Origin: Candidatus Omnitrophica bacterium 4484_213
GTDB taxonomy: Bacteria > Omnitrophota > 4484-213
Assembly: GCA_002085025.1 (NCBI GenBank)
Contig: MZGK01000021.1
Span: forward strand, 1-43,262
DNA: 43,262 nucleotides
Direction of reading: 5' to 3'
Positions 16,190 through 26,824 of the stretch are shown here, one piece after another. Position 1 is the stretch's first letter; each line of letters starts with the position of its first letter. The position numbers were made by a program, and so were the translations under genes. Under the pieces are notes generated by a model. It was not told where the DNA came from. It worked only from the letters and a program-made list of their open reading frames with translations, and ran no database searches.

Positions 16190-16480
16190 TCACTCGCTAT
16201 GCTCGCTCGTCGGAAGACAGAAGACAAAAATTGAAATCACCAATAACCAAGATACGAGACACAAACAAATTCCAATAATCAATAACCAAACAAAAAATTC
16301 TATTGCGATTTGTCGATAATCGAAGAAAGGATTTTCTTACAGTCCTCTCTTCTAAATCAAATCCTCTGCTCATTATTTATCCTGTTTGGTTATTGGAATT
16401 TGGTGATTGGTTATTGTTTGGTTATTGCACCTTGGTGATTGTATCTTGGCGATTGATTATTTAACACTGTTATCTGTTTC
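16190..16480. repeat. word arrays upstream of rplK
   Basis: The roughly 300-base leader contains CTCGCTATGCTCGCTCG, GAAGACAGAAGACAAAA, CACCAATAACCAAGATAC, AATTCCAATAATCAATAACC and, from 16383, the opposite orientation (TTGGTTATTGGAATTTGG, GTGATTGTATCTTGGCGA). The two orientations flank a short coding remnant at 16300-16373. No clear promoter stands out. Confidence 0.75.
16300..16373 (-). pseudogene. possible four-helix-bundle gene start fused to repeat
   Basis: From ATG at 16371-16373 the frame reads MSRGFDLEERTVRKSFLRLS, then TNRNRIF, before running into CCAATAACCAA words. The FDLEERT opening resembles the start of the four-helix-bundle (23S rRNA intervening-sequence type) proteins. The match is short and I rate it as a hint only. 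If correct, this is a second damaged member of the family in the window, besides 40694-40951. Confidence 0.3.
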
Positions 16481-16486
16481 CTGATA

Positions 16487-16621
16487 TCATATTTTCAATG
16501 TATTAGCTATCCGATTAAGCAGCTTAATTTGCTCCTGGTGTTTTCGCTCTTGCTGTCGCTGTATGTCCTTTGCCTGACCAGCCAATTTAGTTATATCGCC
16601 GAAGTCTCTTAAGTTAAGCAC
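16487..16621 (-). CDS. small hypothetical protein, 44 residues, strong RBS
   Basis: A GTG start at 16619-16621 is preceded by GGAGGAGGGAAC, one of the best Shine-Dalgarno sequences in the window. The product begins MLNLRDFGDITKLAGQAKDI and continues with QRQQERKHQEQIKLLNRIAN before TLKI and a stop. It is predicted to be a single amphipathic helix or coiled coil rich in Gln, Lys and Arg, with no signal peptide and no cysteine. I recognise no characterised family, though small proteins of this type (A-x-x-I-Q-x-Q-Q-E, then I-x-L-L-x-x-I) seem to recur in related genomes. It lies between the protease gene and rplK on the same strand, 50 bases after the protease stop, so the three could be cotranscribed. 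Confidence 0.6.
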   Translation of the reverse strand: MLNLRDFGDITKLAGQAKDIQRQQERKHQEQIKLLNRIANTLKI

Positions 16622-16670
16622 CGTTCCCTCCTCCTATAACTTCGTTATAGCTAATCTCTGTAATTTAATT

Positions 16671-18167
16671 TTAATCTGTGCAATCAGACATCCGCCTTAG
16701 GCGGATGTCTTTTAAATCCTCTGACCTGTCTAAATCAATCTTGTATCTCTCTAAGATTCTTCTATTCGCTTCACTTAAACCATCTTTATCCAAAACTATC
16801 TGCCTCCCTGTGCCCTCTACTATGAAAACATCGTATTTTCCTGTGTTCTCTTCAACGGCTTGCACCAAATCTTTCATAGTGGAAATTTTTTTACCATTGA
16901 CCCGGGAAATTACCTCATCCTCAAGCCACTCATAATCTACATTAATCTCATCAGCCATGACCTTGGTTAATACAATTACCTGTTTTCGCTCTTTTGATAT
17001 CTGTCCATTAAGACAGTAATTGACTAAGTTGCTTGGGGCATAGGATAGATCTGGCCAACTTTGCAGATAGTTCATTGTCAAGGGCTGAAATACTAATCCC
17101 CCAACGATATAATAAGTGGGGCTTGTATCATACTGCATATAAGGCACCAAGTGGCAGGAAGTCAATAAGTTGGTCAACCTGATTCGCATCGGTATAACCC
17201 TGCCTCTGCGCAAAATTTTTAATCGGACACTATCCCCAATATATTTACTTTGAATCGCATAACTGAAGTAAATCCTTTCATCATTCCTAAATTTTATTGT
17301 CCCGTCGTTTCCAATATCTCTTCCCTCAATGGAAAGAAGGATATCGCCGGGTTTTAACACCTTTGCTGCCGCAGAATCGGGAATGATCCTAACTATCAAA
17401 ACTCCGCTTTGCTCTTTTTGCATATTGTATTTAAAACGAATGCTCGGGTTTTCCATAGATTGCCAAAGTACTCCTAAAGCCGGAATTCCCTCGTAGCTGC
17501 CATCACTTATATCCTTTAAAAAACGCTTGATGACCGGAGCAGGGACCATATAAGCGATATTTTCTCCTTCTGCGGCTTGAAAAGCCACACCTACTATTTC
17601 GTCGTTTTTGACTACTGGACCACCGCTACTGCCGGGGTTAATTGCCGCATCCATCTGACAAGTCAAGAGAGGTATCCCACTATGAGCATACCGTTGGTAT
17701 TCTACACGGGAAATAATTCCCTCGGTAATACACAATTTATCGCCACCTGTAGGAAAACCATAGACAATAACTTTATCTTTGACCTCTGGCAAAGAACCAA
17801 TTTTTAACGGCTCAACCCCGGAGAAAAATGCTTCATCGGCAACCTTCAAAAGAGCCAGGTCACATTCATGCGCTACTGCCTCCACTTCGGCGACATATTT
17901 TTTAACCTGGCCAGCGCGTTTTACCTGAATAAATGTTTGATCACCAACTACATGAGCATTGGTTAAAATTCTTTTGCCCTCAATAATGCACCCTGAACCA
18001 GTGCGTCTCTGTTGACCGACCATCTTCCAGGGTTCACCATAATCGTGTTCATCATATACGGTATATACTTTTACTATCGCTTCTTTTGTATCCTGCCGGG
18101 CATACACCGGCGAAATACTAAAACAACCTATAACTACCAGTAAGATTATCTTTGAAAATAATTTCAT
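16671..18167 (-). CDS. secreted trypsin-like serine protease with PDZ domain (Deg/HtrA type)
   Basis: The 498-residue product starts with a signal peptide (MKLFSKIILLVVIGCFSISP, cleavage probably after VYA). The protease domain has the catalytic His in ILTNAHVVGD, Asp in HECDLALLKVAD and Ser in INPGSSGGPVV, so the triad is complete. A PDZ-like segment follows near residues 245-330 (SGVLIVRIIPDSAAAKVLKP then GDILLSIEGRDIG), and a second PDZ-like part near residues 390-450 (DEVISRVNGKKISTMKDLVQ). This layout resembles the plant Deg9-like HtrA group more than classical DegP. The ATG has an AAGGAG site six bases upstream. It probably does periplasmic protein quality control. The last residues (DIRLRRMSDCTD) are encoded by a perfect hairpin at the stop. 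Confidence 0.9.
   Translation of the reverse strand: MKLFSKIILLVVIGCFSISPVYARQDTKEAIVKVYTVYDEHDYGEPWKMVGQQRRTGSGCIIEGKRILTNAHVVGDQTFIQVKRAGQVKKYVAEVEAVAHECDLALLKVADEAFFSGVEPLKIGSLPEVKDKVIVYGFPTGGDKLCITEGIISRVEYQRYAHSGIPLLTCQMDAAINPGSSGGPVVKNDEIVGVAFQAAEGENIAYMVPAPVIKRFLKDISDGSYEGIPALGVLWQSMENPSIRFKYNMQKEQSGVLIVRIIPDSAAAKVLKPGDILLSIEGRDIGNDGTIKFRNDERIYFSYAIQSKYIGDSVRLKILRRGRVIPMRIRLTNLLTSCHLVPYMQYDTSPTYYIVGGLVFQPLTMNYLQSWPDLSYAPSNLVNYCLNGQISKERKQVIVLTKVMADEINVDYEWLEDEVISRVNGKKISTMKDLVQAVEENTGKYDVFIVEGTGRQIVLDKDGLSEANRRILERYKIDLDRSEDLKDIRLRRMSDCTD
16687..16709 (-). terminator. hairpin at the protease stop codon
   Basis: GACATCCGCC-TTA-GGCGGATGTC is a perfect 10-bp stem lying inside the last codons of the protease gene. 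There is no clear T-run after it in the sense direction. It could slow or end transcription before the 44-residue ORF and rplK, or may simply be a repeat hairpin that was captured. Confidence 0.4.
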
Positions 18168-18169
18168 TT

Positions 18170-18246
18170 TTCTCCTTATATAATCTTCATTATCCGTTTA
18201 ATCTTTGTACTCTGTTTTTTTAATCTCTATAATCGGATATACTCTC
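18170..18246. repeat. ATAATCGGATA words between trpD remnant and protease
   Basis: Related short words (ATCCGTTTAATCTTTGTAC, AATCTCTATAATCGGATA, TTTTATCGGATATC) fill the 81-base gap. No coding potential is seen. Confidence 0.5.
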
Positions 18247-18248
18247 TT

Positions 18249-18954
18249 TTATCGGATATCTTTGGTAAATTCCCTCAGCTCCTCCAATTTCTTTAATGCT
18301 TTGCCTGAATCTATGGATTCTTCTGCCATTTCAATCCCTTGTTTAATATCATCTGCTTTGTCGGCGGCATAGATTGCACAACCGCTGTTTAGTAAAACAA
18401 TATCGCGGGGGGGAAATTTTCTTCCCTTCAAAATCTCCAGCGCAATCTTAGCACTTTCCTCTGTGTCTCCTCCCTGTAAATCTTCTATCTTTGCCAGCGG
18501 AAGATTAAAATCCTCTGGTCTGAATTCATAATTTTTTATCTCTCCGTTACGCAATTCAGAAACAAAGGTTTTGTCGACAGTAGAGACCTCATCCATCCCA
18601 TCGGCGCTGTGCACTACTAAAGAGTGCCGGGAACCCAAATTTTTTAGAACAGTTGCTAATAAAAAACACAGCTTTTTATCATAAACCCCCAACAATTGAA
18701 ATTCTATCTCCGCCAGTGCCACAGGTGTCCAGAACATCGGATTTTGTTTCTATCTTTACTGCATATTCACGCATAATCTTCGCCCCCGCGGTAATCTCCT
18801 CCACGCTTTCGCCCTTCATTCTCAAAGCGGTGAGAAAAGCAGCAATCTGAGAAGGAGCCGCCTCTCCTTTCATAATCTCCTGCATTACTGCTTCCATTTC
18901 CCTTTCTTCTAAATCAATGCCCTGAACAACTTTATTGATCGTCTGTTTAATCAT
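18249..18954 (-). pseudogene. trpD: anthranilate phosphoribosyltransferase with internal deletion
   Basis: The first frame (from ATG 18952-18954) is a clear TrpD N-terminus: [40 protein letters not shown] and [10 protein letters not shown]. Normally NISTAAA and the HGNRSVSS region follow. Instead, the next bases jump in another frame to [30 protein letters not shown] and the rest of the C-terminal half up to residue-perfect homology at GKALKKLEELREFT. Roughly 100-110 codons, including most of the phosphoribosyl pyrophosphate and anthranilate sites, are missing, and the two halves are one base out of frame. The start overlaps the cca stop by eight bases. No other trp gene is nearby. It cannot encode an active enzyme as it stands. 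Confidence 0.9.
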
Positions 18955-19687
18955 CTCCCTCTCCCAGAGCAAACAATTTGGAAAAAACCTGCATTGGTTT
19001 CTTCTCCTTTAAAATCAACCTTATCTCTTTCTCAAGCCGCTGAGGTTTTAATTCTTTTAACATCCCTTTTTCTATCGCTTCTTTAATCAGTCTTTTTGTC
19101 TTCCTTTCTATGCAGAAATTATGACGCACAGCAAAACGTACTGCTCTTAGGATACGGGTGGGGTCATCAATAAAACTCAAATTGTGCAGAACTCTTATTC
19201 TTTTTCTCCTTAAATCCTCCTTCCCTTTAAAAGGGTCGATTAGTTGTAGCCCAGGGTTGGATTCATTCAAAGAAATTGCCATTGCGTTTATGGAAAAATC
19301 TCGTCGTTCTAAATCTTCGATAATACTTGCCGGACTCACATTGGGGAGAGCCGCGGGTTTTTTATATCTCTCCTTACGCGTATTGGCTACATCCATACGC
19401 ATCTCTCTTCCTTTAAAATTATAAGAGATAACCGCTGTGCCAAATCCACGGTGAGTTTCTATCTCGCCATTTAATGCCTTAGCCAAAGCCATAGCAAACT
19501 CAATCCCTTCCTTAAAGTCTCTGCTTTCAGCTACTAAATCAATGTCCCAATTTTTAACCCCCAAAAGGAAATCGCGCACAAATCCACCGACGACAAAAAT
19601 AGGTAAATTCTGCTTGACAGCTATCCCAATGGCTAATTCTAAGATGTTTAAAATTGAAGGAGGGAAGTGAAATTGTTTTTTTCTCAT
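18947..19687 (-). CDS. cca: CCA-adding tRNA nucleotidyltransferase family, short or C-terminally truncated
   Basis: This is a class II polymerase-beta-type nucleotidyltransferase. The glycine loop [13 protein letters not shown], the metal-binding pair NWDIDLVAE, then [11 protein letters not shown] and the nucleotide-selecting [20 protein letters not shown] are all present, so the catalytic head and neck look intact. The protein ends at about 246 residues with [13 protein letters not shown], where full-length relatives continue for 150 or more residues of body and tail that hold the tRNA. The trpD remnant starts directly on this end. ATG at 19685-19687 is preferred over a TTG at 19702. The tRNAs and tmRNA in this window already encode CCA, so loss of tail function might be tolerated. 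Truncation versus a natural short form is undecided. Confidence 0.85.
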   Translation of the reverse strand: MRKKQFHFPPSILNILELAIGIAVKQNLPIFVVGGFVRDFLLGVKNWDIDLVAESRDFKEGIEFAMALAKALNGEIETHRGFGTAVISYNFKGREMRMDVANTRKERYKKPAALPNVSPASIIEDLERRDFSINAMAISLNESNPGLQLIDPFKGKEDLRRKRIRVLHNLSFIDDPTRILRAVRFAVRHNFCIERKTKRLIKEAIEKGMLKELKPQRLEKEIRLILKEKKPMQVFSKLFALGEGDD

Positions 19688-19729
19688 AGGAAGAAATATC
19701 AAAGTAGGTCCTTCGCTCCGCTCAGGATC

Positions 19730-19860
19730 AAAAATTTACCCCGTTAGAGAACTTCGTCCTCTAACGGTTTGCGCTGACGGTGGCATTAAACCACCGTCAG
19801 CTTCAATCGGTAATGGCCACCGATTGAAATCGCTGGCTTTCTCTAACGGGGTAAATTTTT
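19730..19860. repeat. multibranched inverted-repeat element at the rnpB 3' end
   Basis: A perfect 21-base inverted repeat bounds the element: left arm 19730-19750 (containing TTTACCCCGTTAGAGA) and right arm 19840-19860. Inside are three hairpins: CCGTTAGAG/CTCTAACGG (19741-19767), GCTGACGGTGG/CCACCGTCAGC (19773-19801, perfect 11-bp stem) and TTCAATCGGT/ACCGATTGAA (19802-19828). The first hairpin reuses bases of the left outer arm, so local and long-range folds compete. The right arm ends on the last base of rnpB. A further CCCCGTTAGA start is seen at the very end of the window. Confidence 0.88.
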
Positions 19861-20213
19861 GGAAAGCAGATAATAAGCCGGATTCTGTATCTAAATGGTC
19901 ATTTCTCTTATTTCGATATTGCTATCGGAATTAAACGATTTACCCGAGATTTATCCCGAAACTTCGGGACGAAGATTGCCACTTCTTCATCTCCTATTTA
20001 ATCTTTCTCCGTATAGAGATTGCCCCGTTTCACCTCCTCCCCCTACGCTAAAGCTTTGGGGGATTGCTCGTCTCTGTGGCTCTTATCCTCCCCAGCACTA
20101 ATTTTCTCAGGAAATTAGTGCTGGGTGATCTCCTGTTAGGAGATTATACTGGCAATCGGAGTCCGGACTTTCCTCCTCAGCCTAAGGCTGAAGCGACCAT
20201 TTGTCTGCTTTCC
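19861..20213 (-). ncRNA. rnpB: RNase P RNA (bacterial type)
   Basis: This is the catalytic RNA that removes tRNA 5' leaders. The 5' part contains the universal GAGGAGGAAAGTCCGGACTC block (about 20159-20178). The 3' end reads ACAGAATCCGGCTTAT, the usual end of P4/P15-side conserved sequence. The ends pair as P1: GGAAAGCAGA at the 5' end with TCTGCTTTCC at the 3' end. The length is about 353 nt. It lies on the minus strand between a tRNA gene and cca, and is directly followed by the multibranched element at 19730-19860. Confidence 0.93.
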
Positions 20214-20332
20214 ATCCGTCAGAGGCGAATGATCCTGGCTCCGATTTATCGGGGCGAAGGACCTATTCACTTTGGTTCAGGTTCTTCGTCGCCTTCGGCT
20301 CCTCAGGATCAAATTTTGCCGAAGGCGAAATT
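20214..20332. other. hairpin-rich spacer between tRNA and rnpB
   Basis: The spacer holds AAATTTTGCC-GAA-GGCGAAATTT (about 20310-20332) just after the tRNA 3' end, and smaller stems such as CCGATTTATCGG (about 20242-20253). The first could end tRNA transcription or be a processing site. No confident promoter is visible, so rnpB may be processed from a longer transcript. Confidence 0.4.
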
Positions 20333-21944
<1,612 letters not shown>

Positions 21945-21946
21945 AT

Positions 21947-22075
21947 ATCACTGATTACACTGATGAGACCACTGATTACACTGATGATTTTATCAGCGTC
22001 ATCATTTTCAATCAGTGCTATCAATGATGTATCAGTGCCATCAGTGTTTAAATATCAGTGCCATCAGTGTTTAAC
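21947..22075. repeat. ACTGATTACACTGATG word array (dnaG-rpoD gap)
   Basis: Words ACTGATTACACTGATGA (twice) face ATCAGTGCCATCAGTG (twice), with TCATCATTTTCAATCAGTGC between. The array overlaps the last codons of dnaG, so its product ends in the repeat-encoded LNTDGTDI. Confidence 0.8.
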
Positions 22076-23820
22076 ACCCGCTGGTATTCTTCTAACAATT
22101 GAGAAGATAAGGTTTCATCCTCCTTTTCCTCGGCAGATTCAATTCTTTTCTGCAAATCCAAAAGCTTGGCTTCTCTTTTCTTTCTCTTTATCCTCTTGAT
22201 ACAGTCAGAAGCAATAGATATTTTTTTATTAAGGTCAAGAGATTCTTCCAATTGATTAACGCAAGAGGATATCAATGAATCTAAACCCTCTATCTCTTCT
22301 TTTCTTAATTTTTCTATTAACTGACTCAGGGGAATTCTCCTTTCCTTAGATAATAAAAATCTGACTATTTTCCCAATAGATAAATTTCTAAACTCATCCG
22401 GTTTTAAGCTCTTTCTTACCAATGAAATTACTTCTTCTTCTGTGAGCATCAATCCTAAAAGGATTTTTTCTTCCCTGTATTGAGTAGGAACGCTTGCTTT
22501 AAAAGAAACATTTTTCTTCCTCTGCCTTTTTCTATCTAACGCATCAAGTTTTTCTATCTCGAGATATAAGGAGTCCTCTCGAATATTCAACTTTCTAGAT
22601 AATCTTTTTATGTAAGCATCTCTTAAAACTGCATCTCCTATTTTGTAAAGAGAAGAAATCATCTCTTTACTTACTTTTGCTAAATCCTCGGCTTTTTCTA
22701 AATCGTATCTCTGAGAGAGAAAATTTAATTTATAGTCAAAAAAATCATCTGCCTTTTCTATTCTCTGAATAAACCTCTCTTTGCCTTCTTTTCTTATACA
22801 CTCATCGGGGTCTAAACCGCGGGGTAGCTCTACCACTCCCACGGGCACATCTTCCTCTATAAATAATTCTAATTCCCTTACCGAGGCCTCCTGGCCGGCT
22901 CTATCACCATCATAAATAATAATACACCTTTCTGCATACCTTTGCAATACTCTTATCTGCTGGCGGGTTAGCGCTGTTCCCAAACAGGCAACTGCATTGT
23001 AGATTCCAAACTGAACCAGAGCAAGCAGGTCCAAATACCCTTCTACAACAATAACATCTTTTTTAATGAAATGTCGGGCAAAATTTAGCCCATAGAGATA
23101 CCTGCTTTTATTAAATAAGACTGTCTGGGGAGAATTCACATATTTGGGCACCTGGTTGTCCAGACGGCGACTGCCAAATCCTACTATTCTTCCCTGGGGA
23201 TTAAATAAAGGAAAGATAAGTTTGTTGATAAATCTATCCAGTTCTCTCCCATCTTCCCTTTTTATAATTAGTCCTGCTTTAATCAAGAGTTCTTGTTTAT
23301 AACCTCTTTTTTGGAGATAAGTTAAAAGCCTATTTCTGAACGGCGCATAACCTATGCGAAATTTAGAAATGAGTTCTGAGGATATTTTACGCTTTTTTAA
23401 ATATTCCCGAGCCCCCTTGCCTTCTTCTCTGTTCAAAAAATTTTGATAGTAGGCAGTGGCTAGTTCATTTAACTCATATAATTTAGGGGTAATTTCTGAA
23501 CTTCCCTTATTTATATTTCCTGTGACAAGATGGGAGATATCCACACCTGTTTGTTTTGCCAGAATTTCTACTGCCTCTGGAAAACTGATATTTTCCTGCT
23601 TCATTAAGAAAGTAAAAACATTGCCTCCTACTCCACAACCAAAGCAATGGAATATCTGCTTTTGGGGATTAACCATAAAAGAGGGGGTTTTTTCCTGATG
23701 AAAGGGGCAAAGCGCCTTAAAAAGATTGCCTGTTTTTTTTAAAGGAAGGTAGTGCGAGATTACTTCTACAATATCGGCTCTTTGCTGAATCTCTTCAATA
23801 ACCTCCTCAGGGAAAAACAT
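22048..23820 (-). CDS. dnaG: DNA primase
   Basis: This primase makes RNA primers at the replication fork. The product is about 590 residues. The N-terminal zinc-binding domain is CPFHQEKTPSFMVNPQKQIF then HCFGCGVGG, a CHC2 type. The TOPRIM core has VIVVEGYLDLLALVQFG near residue 252 and IIYDGDRAGQEASVRE near residue 300 with the metal-binding Asp and Glu. The C-terminal part is charged and helical, the helicase-interaction end. ATG at 23818-23820 (MFFPEEVIEEIQQRADIVEV) matches the family; an upstream in-frame extension to 23871 is read from an ATTACAGC word region and is unlikely. The last eight residues come from the repeat at 21947-22075. Confidence 0.97.
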   Translation of the reverse strand: MFFPEEVIEEIQQRADIVEVISHYLPLKKTGNLFKALCPFHQEKTPSFMVNPQKQIFHCFGCGVGGNVFTFLMKQENISFPEAVEILAKQTGVDISHLVTGNINKGSSEITPKLYELNELATAYYQNFLNREEGKGAREYLKKRKISSELISKFRIGYAPFRNRLLTYLQKRGYKQELLIKAGLIIKREDGRELDRFINKLIFPLFNPQGRIVGFGSRRLDNQVPKYVNSPQTVLFNKSRYLYGLNFARHFIKKDVIVVEGYLDLLALVQFGIYNAVACLGTALTRQQIRVLQRYAERCIIIYDGDRAGQEASVRELELFIEEDVPVGVVELPRGLDPDECIRKEGKERFIQRIEKADDFFDYKLNFLSQRYDLEKAEDLAKVSKEMISSLYKIGDAVLRDAYIKRLSRKLNIREDSLYLEIEKLDALDRKRQRKKNVSFKASVPTQYREEKILLGLMLTEEEVISLVRKSLKPDEFRNLSIGKIVRFLLSKERRIPLSQLIEKLRKEEIEGLDSLISSCVNQLEESLDLNKKISIASDCIKRIKRKKREAKLLDLQKRIESAEEKEDETLSSQLLEEYQRVLNTDGTDI

Positions 23821-23827
23821 AACAACG

Positions 23828-23926
23828 CCAATGATTACAGCAATTAAATAAAGATTTTTGCAACGATGCAAAATAATACAAGTTAAAAGGATTTATCGCT
23901 GTAATCGTGTTTCTTTATCGCTCCAA
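23828..23926. repeat. ATTACAGCGATAAA words (cvpA-dnaG gap)
   Basis: The words ATTACAGCAATTAAATAAAG and TTTATCGCTGTAATCGTG face each other across about 60 bases, giving a weak long hairpin in the dnaG leader. No gene is seen. Confidence 0.5.
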
Positions 23927-24415
23927 TCACTTCTTTTTAATCAATTGCCAAATCTTTGTTCCGCTATCTAAAAGATAAGGGGCAAGCAAGGATTTTTCTT
24001 TAACCGCCGTCTTTAATGAAGAAAGGGGTAAAAGATTCAGAAAAAGAAGAATGAAAAAAGCAATTGCTGTCCCTTTTAATAGACCTATACACACCCCAAA
24101 TATCCTCTCTGGGGACGAGATATCCCTTTTTACCTCTTTTGTTCTCATTCCTAATAAATTAGACAAGAAATAAAAAAGTATATAAATTAAAATAAATGAA
24201 AGAATATTAGAAATAGAAAGAGATAGGGTTAAACGGCTATTTATTACTTTAGCCAGAAAGGGATAACTGAAAAAGGAGATGATTAAAGCAAGAATCACCC
24301 TAAGGAATTTAACAAACTCATAAAAAAAACCATGAATAAACCCCAAAATAACACTCCATAGAAGTAAAATAATAATTAAAACATCTATCCAATTTAGATT
24401 TTTTAACCAAGCCAT
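23927..24415 (-). CDS. cvpA: CvpA family membrane protein
   Basis: The 162-residue inner-membrane protein has four predicted membrane segments: WIDVLIIILLLWSVILGFIH near residue 8, FLRVILALIISFFSYPFLAK, NILSFILIYILFYFLSNLLG, and RIFGVCIGLLKGTAIAFFIL near residue 108. The spacing matches the CvpA family, linked to colicin V production and envelope stress in other bacteria. ATG at 24413-24415 (MAWLKNLNWIDV) is chosen; the longer frame to 24439 reads the AGTAAGCAGTTGGC repeat. It is followed by dnaG about 106 bases on. Function in this organism is unknown. Confidence 0.85.
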   Translation of the reverse strand: MAWLKNLNWIDVLIIILLLWSVILGFIHGFFYEFVKFLRVILALIISFFSYPFLAKVINSRLTLSLSISNILSFILIYILFYFLSNLLGMRTKEVKRDISSPERIFGVCIGLLKGTAIAFFILLFLNLLPLSSLKTAVKEKSLLAPYLLDSGTKIWQLIKKK

Positions 24416-24420
24416 CAGTC

Positions 24421-24562
24421 TATAGTAAGCAGTTGGCAATTAGCAGTTGACAAATAAAGTCAATAGGCAATTGACAGTAGGTAAAGAAATACCAAAGAAA
24501 GTTACTTACTGCATACTGCCAACTGATTTACTACCTACTGCTTACTGCATATTGCCTACTGT
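24421..24562. repeat. AGTAGGCAATTGGCAGT word array (pfkA-cvpA gap)
   Basis: Words such as TAGTAAGCAGTTGGCAATTA and AGTCAATAGGCAATTGACAG occupy the left half. TACTTACTGCATACTGCCAA, ACTACCTACTGCTTACTG and ATTGCCTACTG occupy the right half. Overall it is an imperfect palindrome about 140 bases long in the cvpA leader. Confidence 0.8.
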
Positions 24563-24566
24563 TTTT

Positions 24567-25447
<881 letters not shown>

Positions 25448-25478
25448 TTATGGTAAAAATGCAAACTTCTGTCATAAA

Positions 25479-26192
25479 TCATAAATTTAATACTTTTTTT
25501 TGCTCGCTAATTATTTCTTCTATTCCCTGTCGGGCTAAGTTTAACAATTTATTTAATTGCTGTTTATCAAATGGTTTTCTCTCGGCTGTTCCTTGAATCT
25601 CAATAAACTCTCCCTTCTCATTCATCACCACATTCATATCTACTTCGGCCTGTGCATCCTCTTGATAATTGAGGTCAATCAGCATCTCTTCGCCGACAAT
25701 ACCCACACTTACTGCGGCTACAAAATTTCTTATCGGCAACTCTTCCAAAAAACCCTTATCCTGCAGAAACTCCAGACAGCTCACCAAGGCCACCCATCCG
25801 CCGCTAACGCTTGCTGTCCTTGTCCCGCCATCGGCTTGGAGAACATCGCAATCAATCCAAATTGTCCGCTCCCCTAAATCTCTCAAATCCACTCCACTTC
25901 TTAAAGAACGCCCGATTAATCTTTGTATTTCGAAAGTGCGACCGCTTCTTGCGTGGGCTGCTTCCCTTAATACTCTTTTTTCACAGGCGCGGGGAAGCAT
26001 TCCGTATTCAGCGGTTATCCAACCTTCTCCCTTTCCCCGCAAAAAGGGGGGCACTTTTTCCTCTACCGAAGCCGAACAAATTACCTTAGTATCACCCAAT
26101 TCAATCAGACAGGAACCCTCGGCATATTTTAAATAGTTAGGGGTAATCTTTAATTTGCGTAGTTTGTTATTACCGCGTTGATTTTTACGCAT
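25479..26192 (-). CDS. rph: ribonuclease PH
   Basis: RNase PH is a phosphorolytic 3'-5' exonuclease that trims tRNA precursors. The 237-residue product is full length: [33 protein letters not shown] near residue 77, [20 protein letters not shown] near residue 97, [20 protein letters not shown] near residue 118, and the metal/phosphate region [20 protein letters not shown]. The ATG at 26190-26192 is preceded by GCGAGG, which lies inside the inverted repeat at 26198-26249, so this repeat appears to supply the ribosome binding site. It lies between the fumarase genes and pfkA, same strand. Confidence 0.97.
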   Translation of the reverse strand: MRKNQRGNNKLRKLKITPNYLKYAEGSCLIELGDTKVICSASVEEKVPPFLRGKGEGWITAEYGMLPRACEKRVLREAAHARSGRTFEIQRLIGRSLRSGVDLRDLGERTIWIDCDVLQADGGTRTASVSGGWVALVSCLEFLQDKGFLEELPIRNFVAAVSVGIVGEEMLIDLNYQEDAQAEVDMNVVMNEKGEFIEIQGTAERKPFDKQQLNKLLNLARQGIEEIISEQKKVLNL

Positions 26193-26197
26193 TCTTT

Positions 26198-26249
26198 ATG
26201 CCTCGCTACCGCTCAGCATTGATCACAGCGATACCCTTACGCGCACAAG
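26198..26249 (+). repeat. 52-base element, copy 1 (inverted relative to 28113-28164)
   Basis: The first 26 bases (26198-26223, starting ATGCCTCGCTACCGCTCAGC) match the reverse complement of 28139-28164 without a mismatch. The next 26 (to GCGCACAAG) match at about 21 positions. The pair brackets the two fumarase genes and tRNA-Thr. Confidence 0.85.
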
Positions 26250-26293
26250 TTAAATACCGATTGCACAGATTTTAGTACGGGATTTATTCCATG

Positions 26294-26812
26294 CTACCAG
26301 ATATATTTTCCATAACAGTCCACGGCTACTATTGCGGGAAAATCCACTACATCTAAACGATAAACCGCCTCTCCTCCCAATTCAGGATAAGCAATTAATT
26401 CCTTTCTTTTCACAAAAGTAGAAAGCAAGGCCCCACAGCCACCAAGGGTAACGAAATAAATCGCTTTATATTTTTTAATTGCCCGGATAACCTCTTCTGA
26501 GCGCCTGCCTTTGCCGAGCATCCCTTTTAATCCCTTCTTCAGTAGTAAAGGCGTAAACCTATCCATTCGCGAACTCGTGGTCGGTCCACAGGAACCGATA
26601 ATTTTTCCCGGAGGAGTGGGCGTAGGAGCACAATAATAAACTGCTTGTTTGTTAAAAGAAAATGGCAGCTTTCTTTTGTTTAACAAAGCCTCTTTGAACC
26701 TTTTGTGCGCCTGGTCGCGGGCAGTATAGATAATTCCATTGAGTAGGACCTCATCACCAACTCTTAGCTTTCTGACTTTGGTCAGTGTTAAAGGAGTTTC
26801 AAGATGAATCAT
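26294..26812 (-). CDS. class I fumarate hydratase, beta (C-terminal) subunit
   Basis: This is the beta subunit of the two-subunit, iron-sulfur fumarase/tartrate dehydratase family (fumarate to malate). The 172-residue product has LRVGDEVLLNGIIYTARDQA near residue 16, the catalytic-loop block PGKIIGSCGPTTSSRMDRFT near residue 72, then IYFVTLGGCGALLSTFVKR and DFPAIVAVDCYGK. It pairs with the alpha subunit at 27223-28053. The two are normally adjacent or fused; here tRNA-Thr and two word arrays (410 bases) separate them. The ATG is at 26810-26812. I give no symbol because subunit naming differs between lineages. Confidence 0.93.
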   Translation of the reverse strand: MIHLETPLTLTKVRKLRVGDEVLLNGIIYTARDQAHKRFKEALLNKRKLPFSFNKQAVYYCAPTPTPPGKIIGSCGPTTSSRMDRFTPLLLKKGLKGMLGKGRRSEEVIRAIKKYKAIYFVTLGGCGALLSTFVKRKELIAYPELGGEAVYRLDVVDFPAIVAVDCYGKYIW

Positions 26813-26824
26813 AAGTTAAAGCAA

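Noticed and set aside
18249-18954. Pyrimidine-nucleoside (thymidine) phosphorylase
   Set aside because: The fold family is similar, but the motif is DTCGTGGD and the C-terminal blocks match TrpD, not the KHSTGGVGDK type.
21947-22075. CRISPR array
   Set aside because: Repeated units are short, of unequal length and in both orientations, with no regular spacers. No cas gene is in the window.
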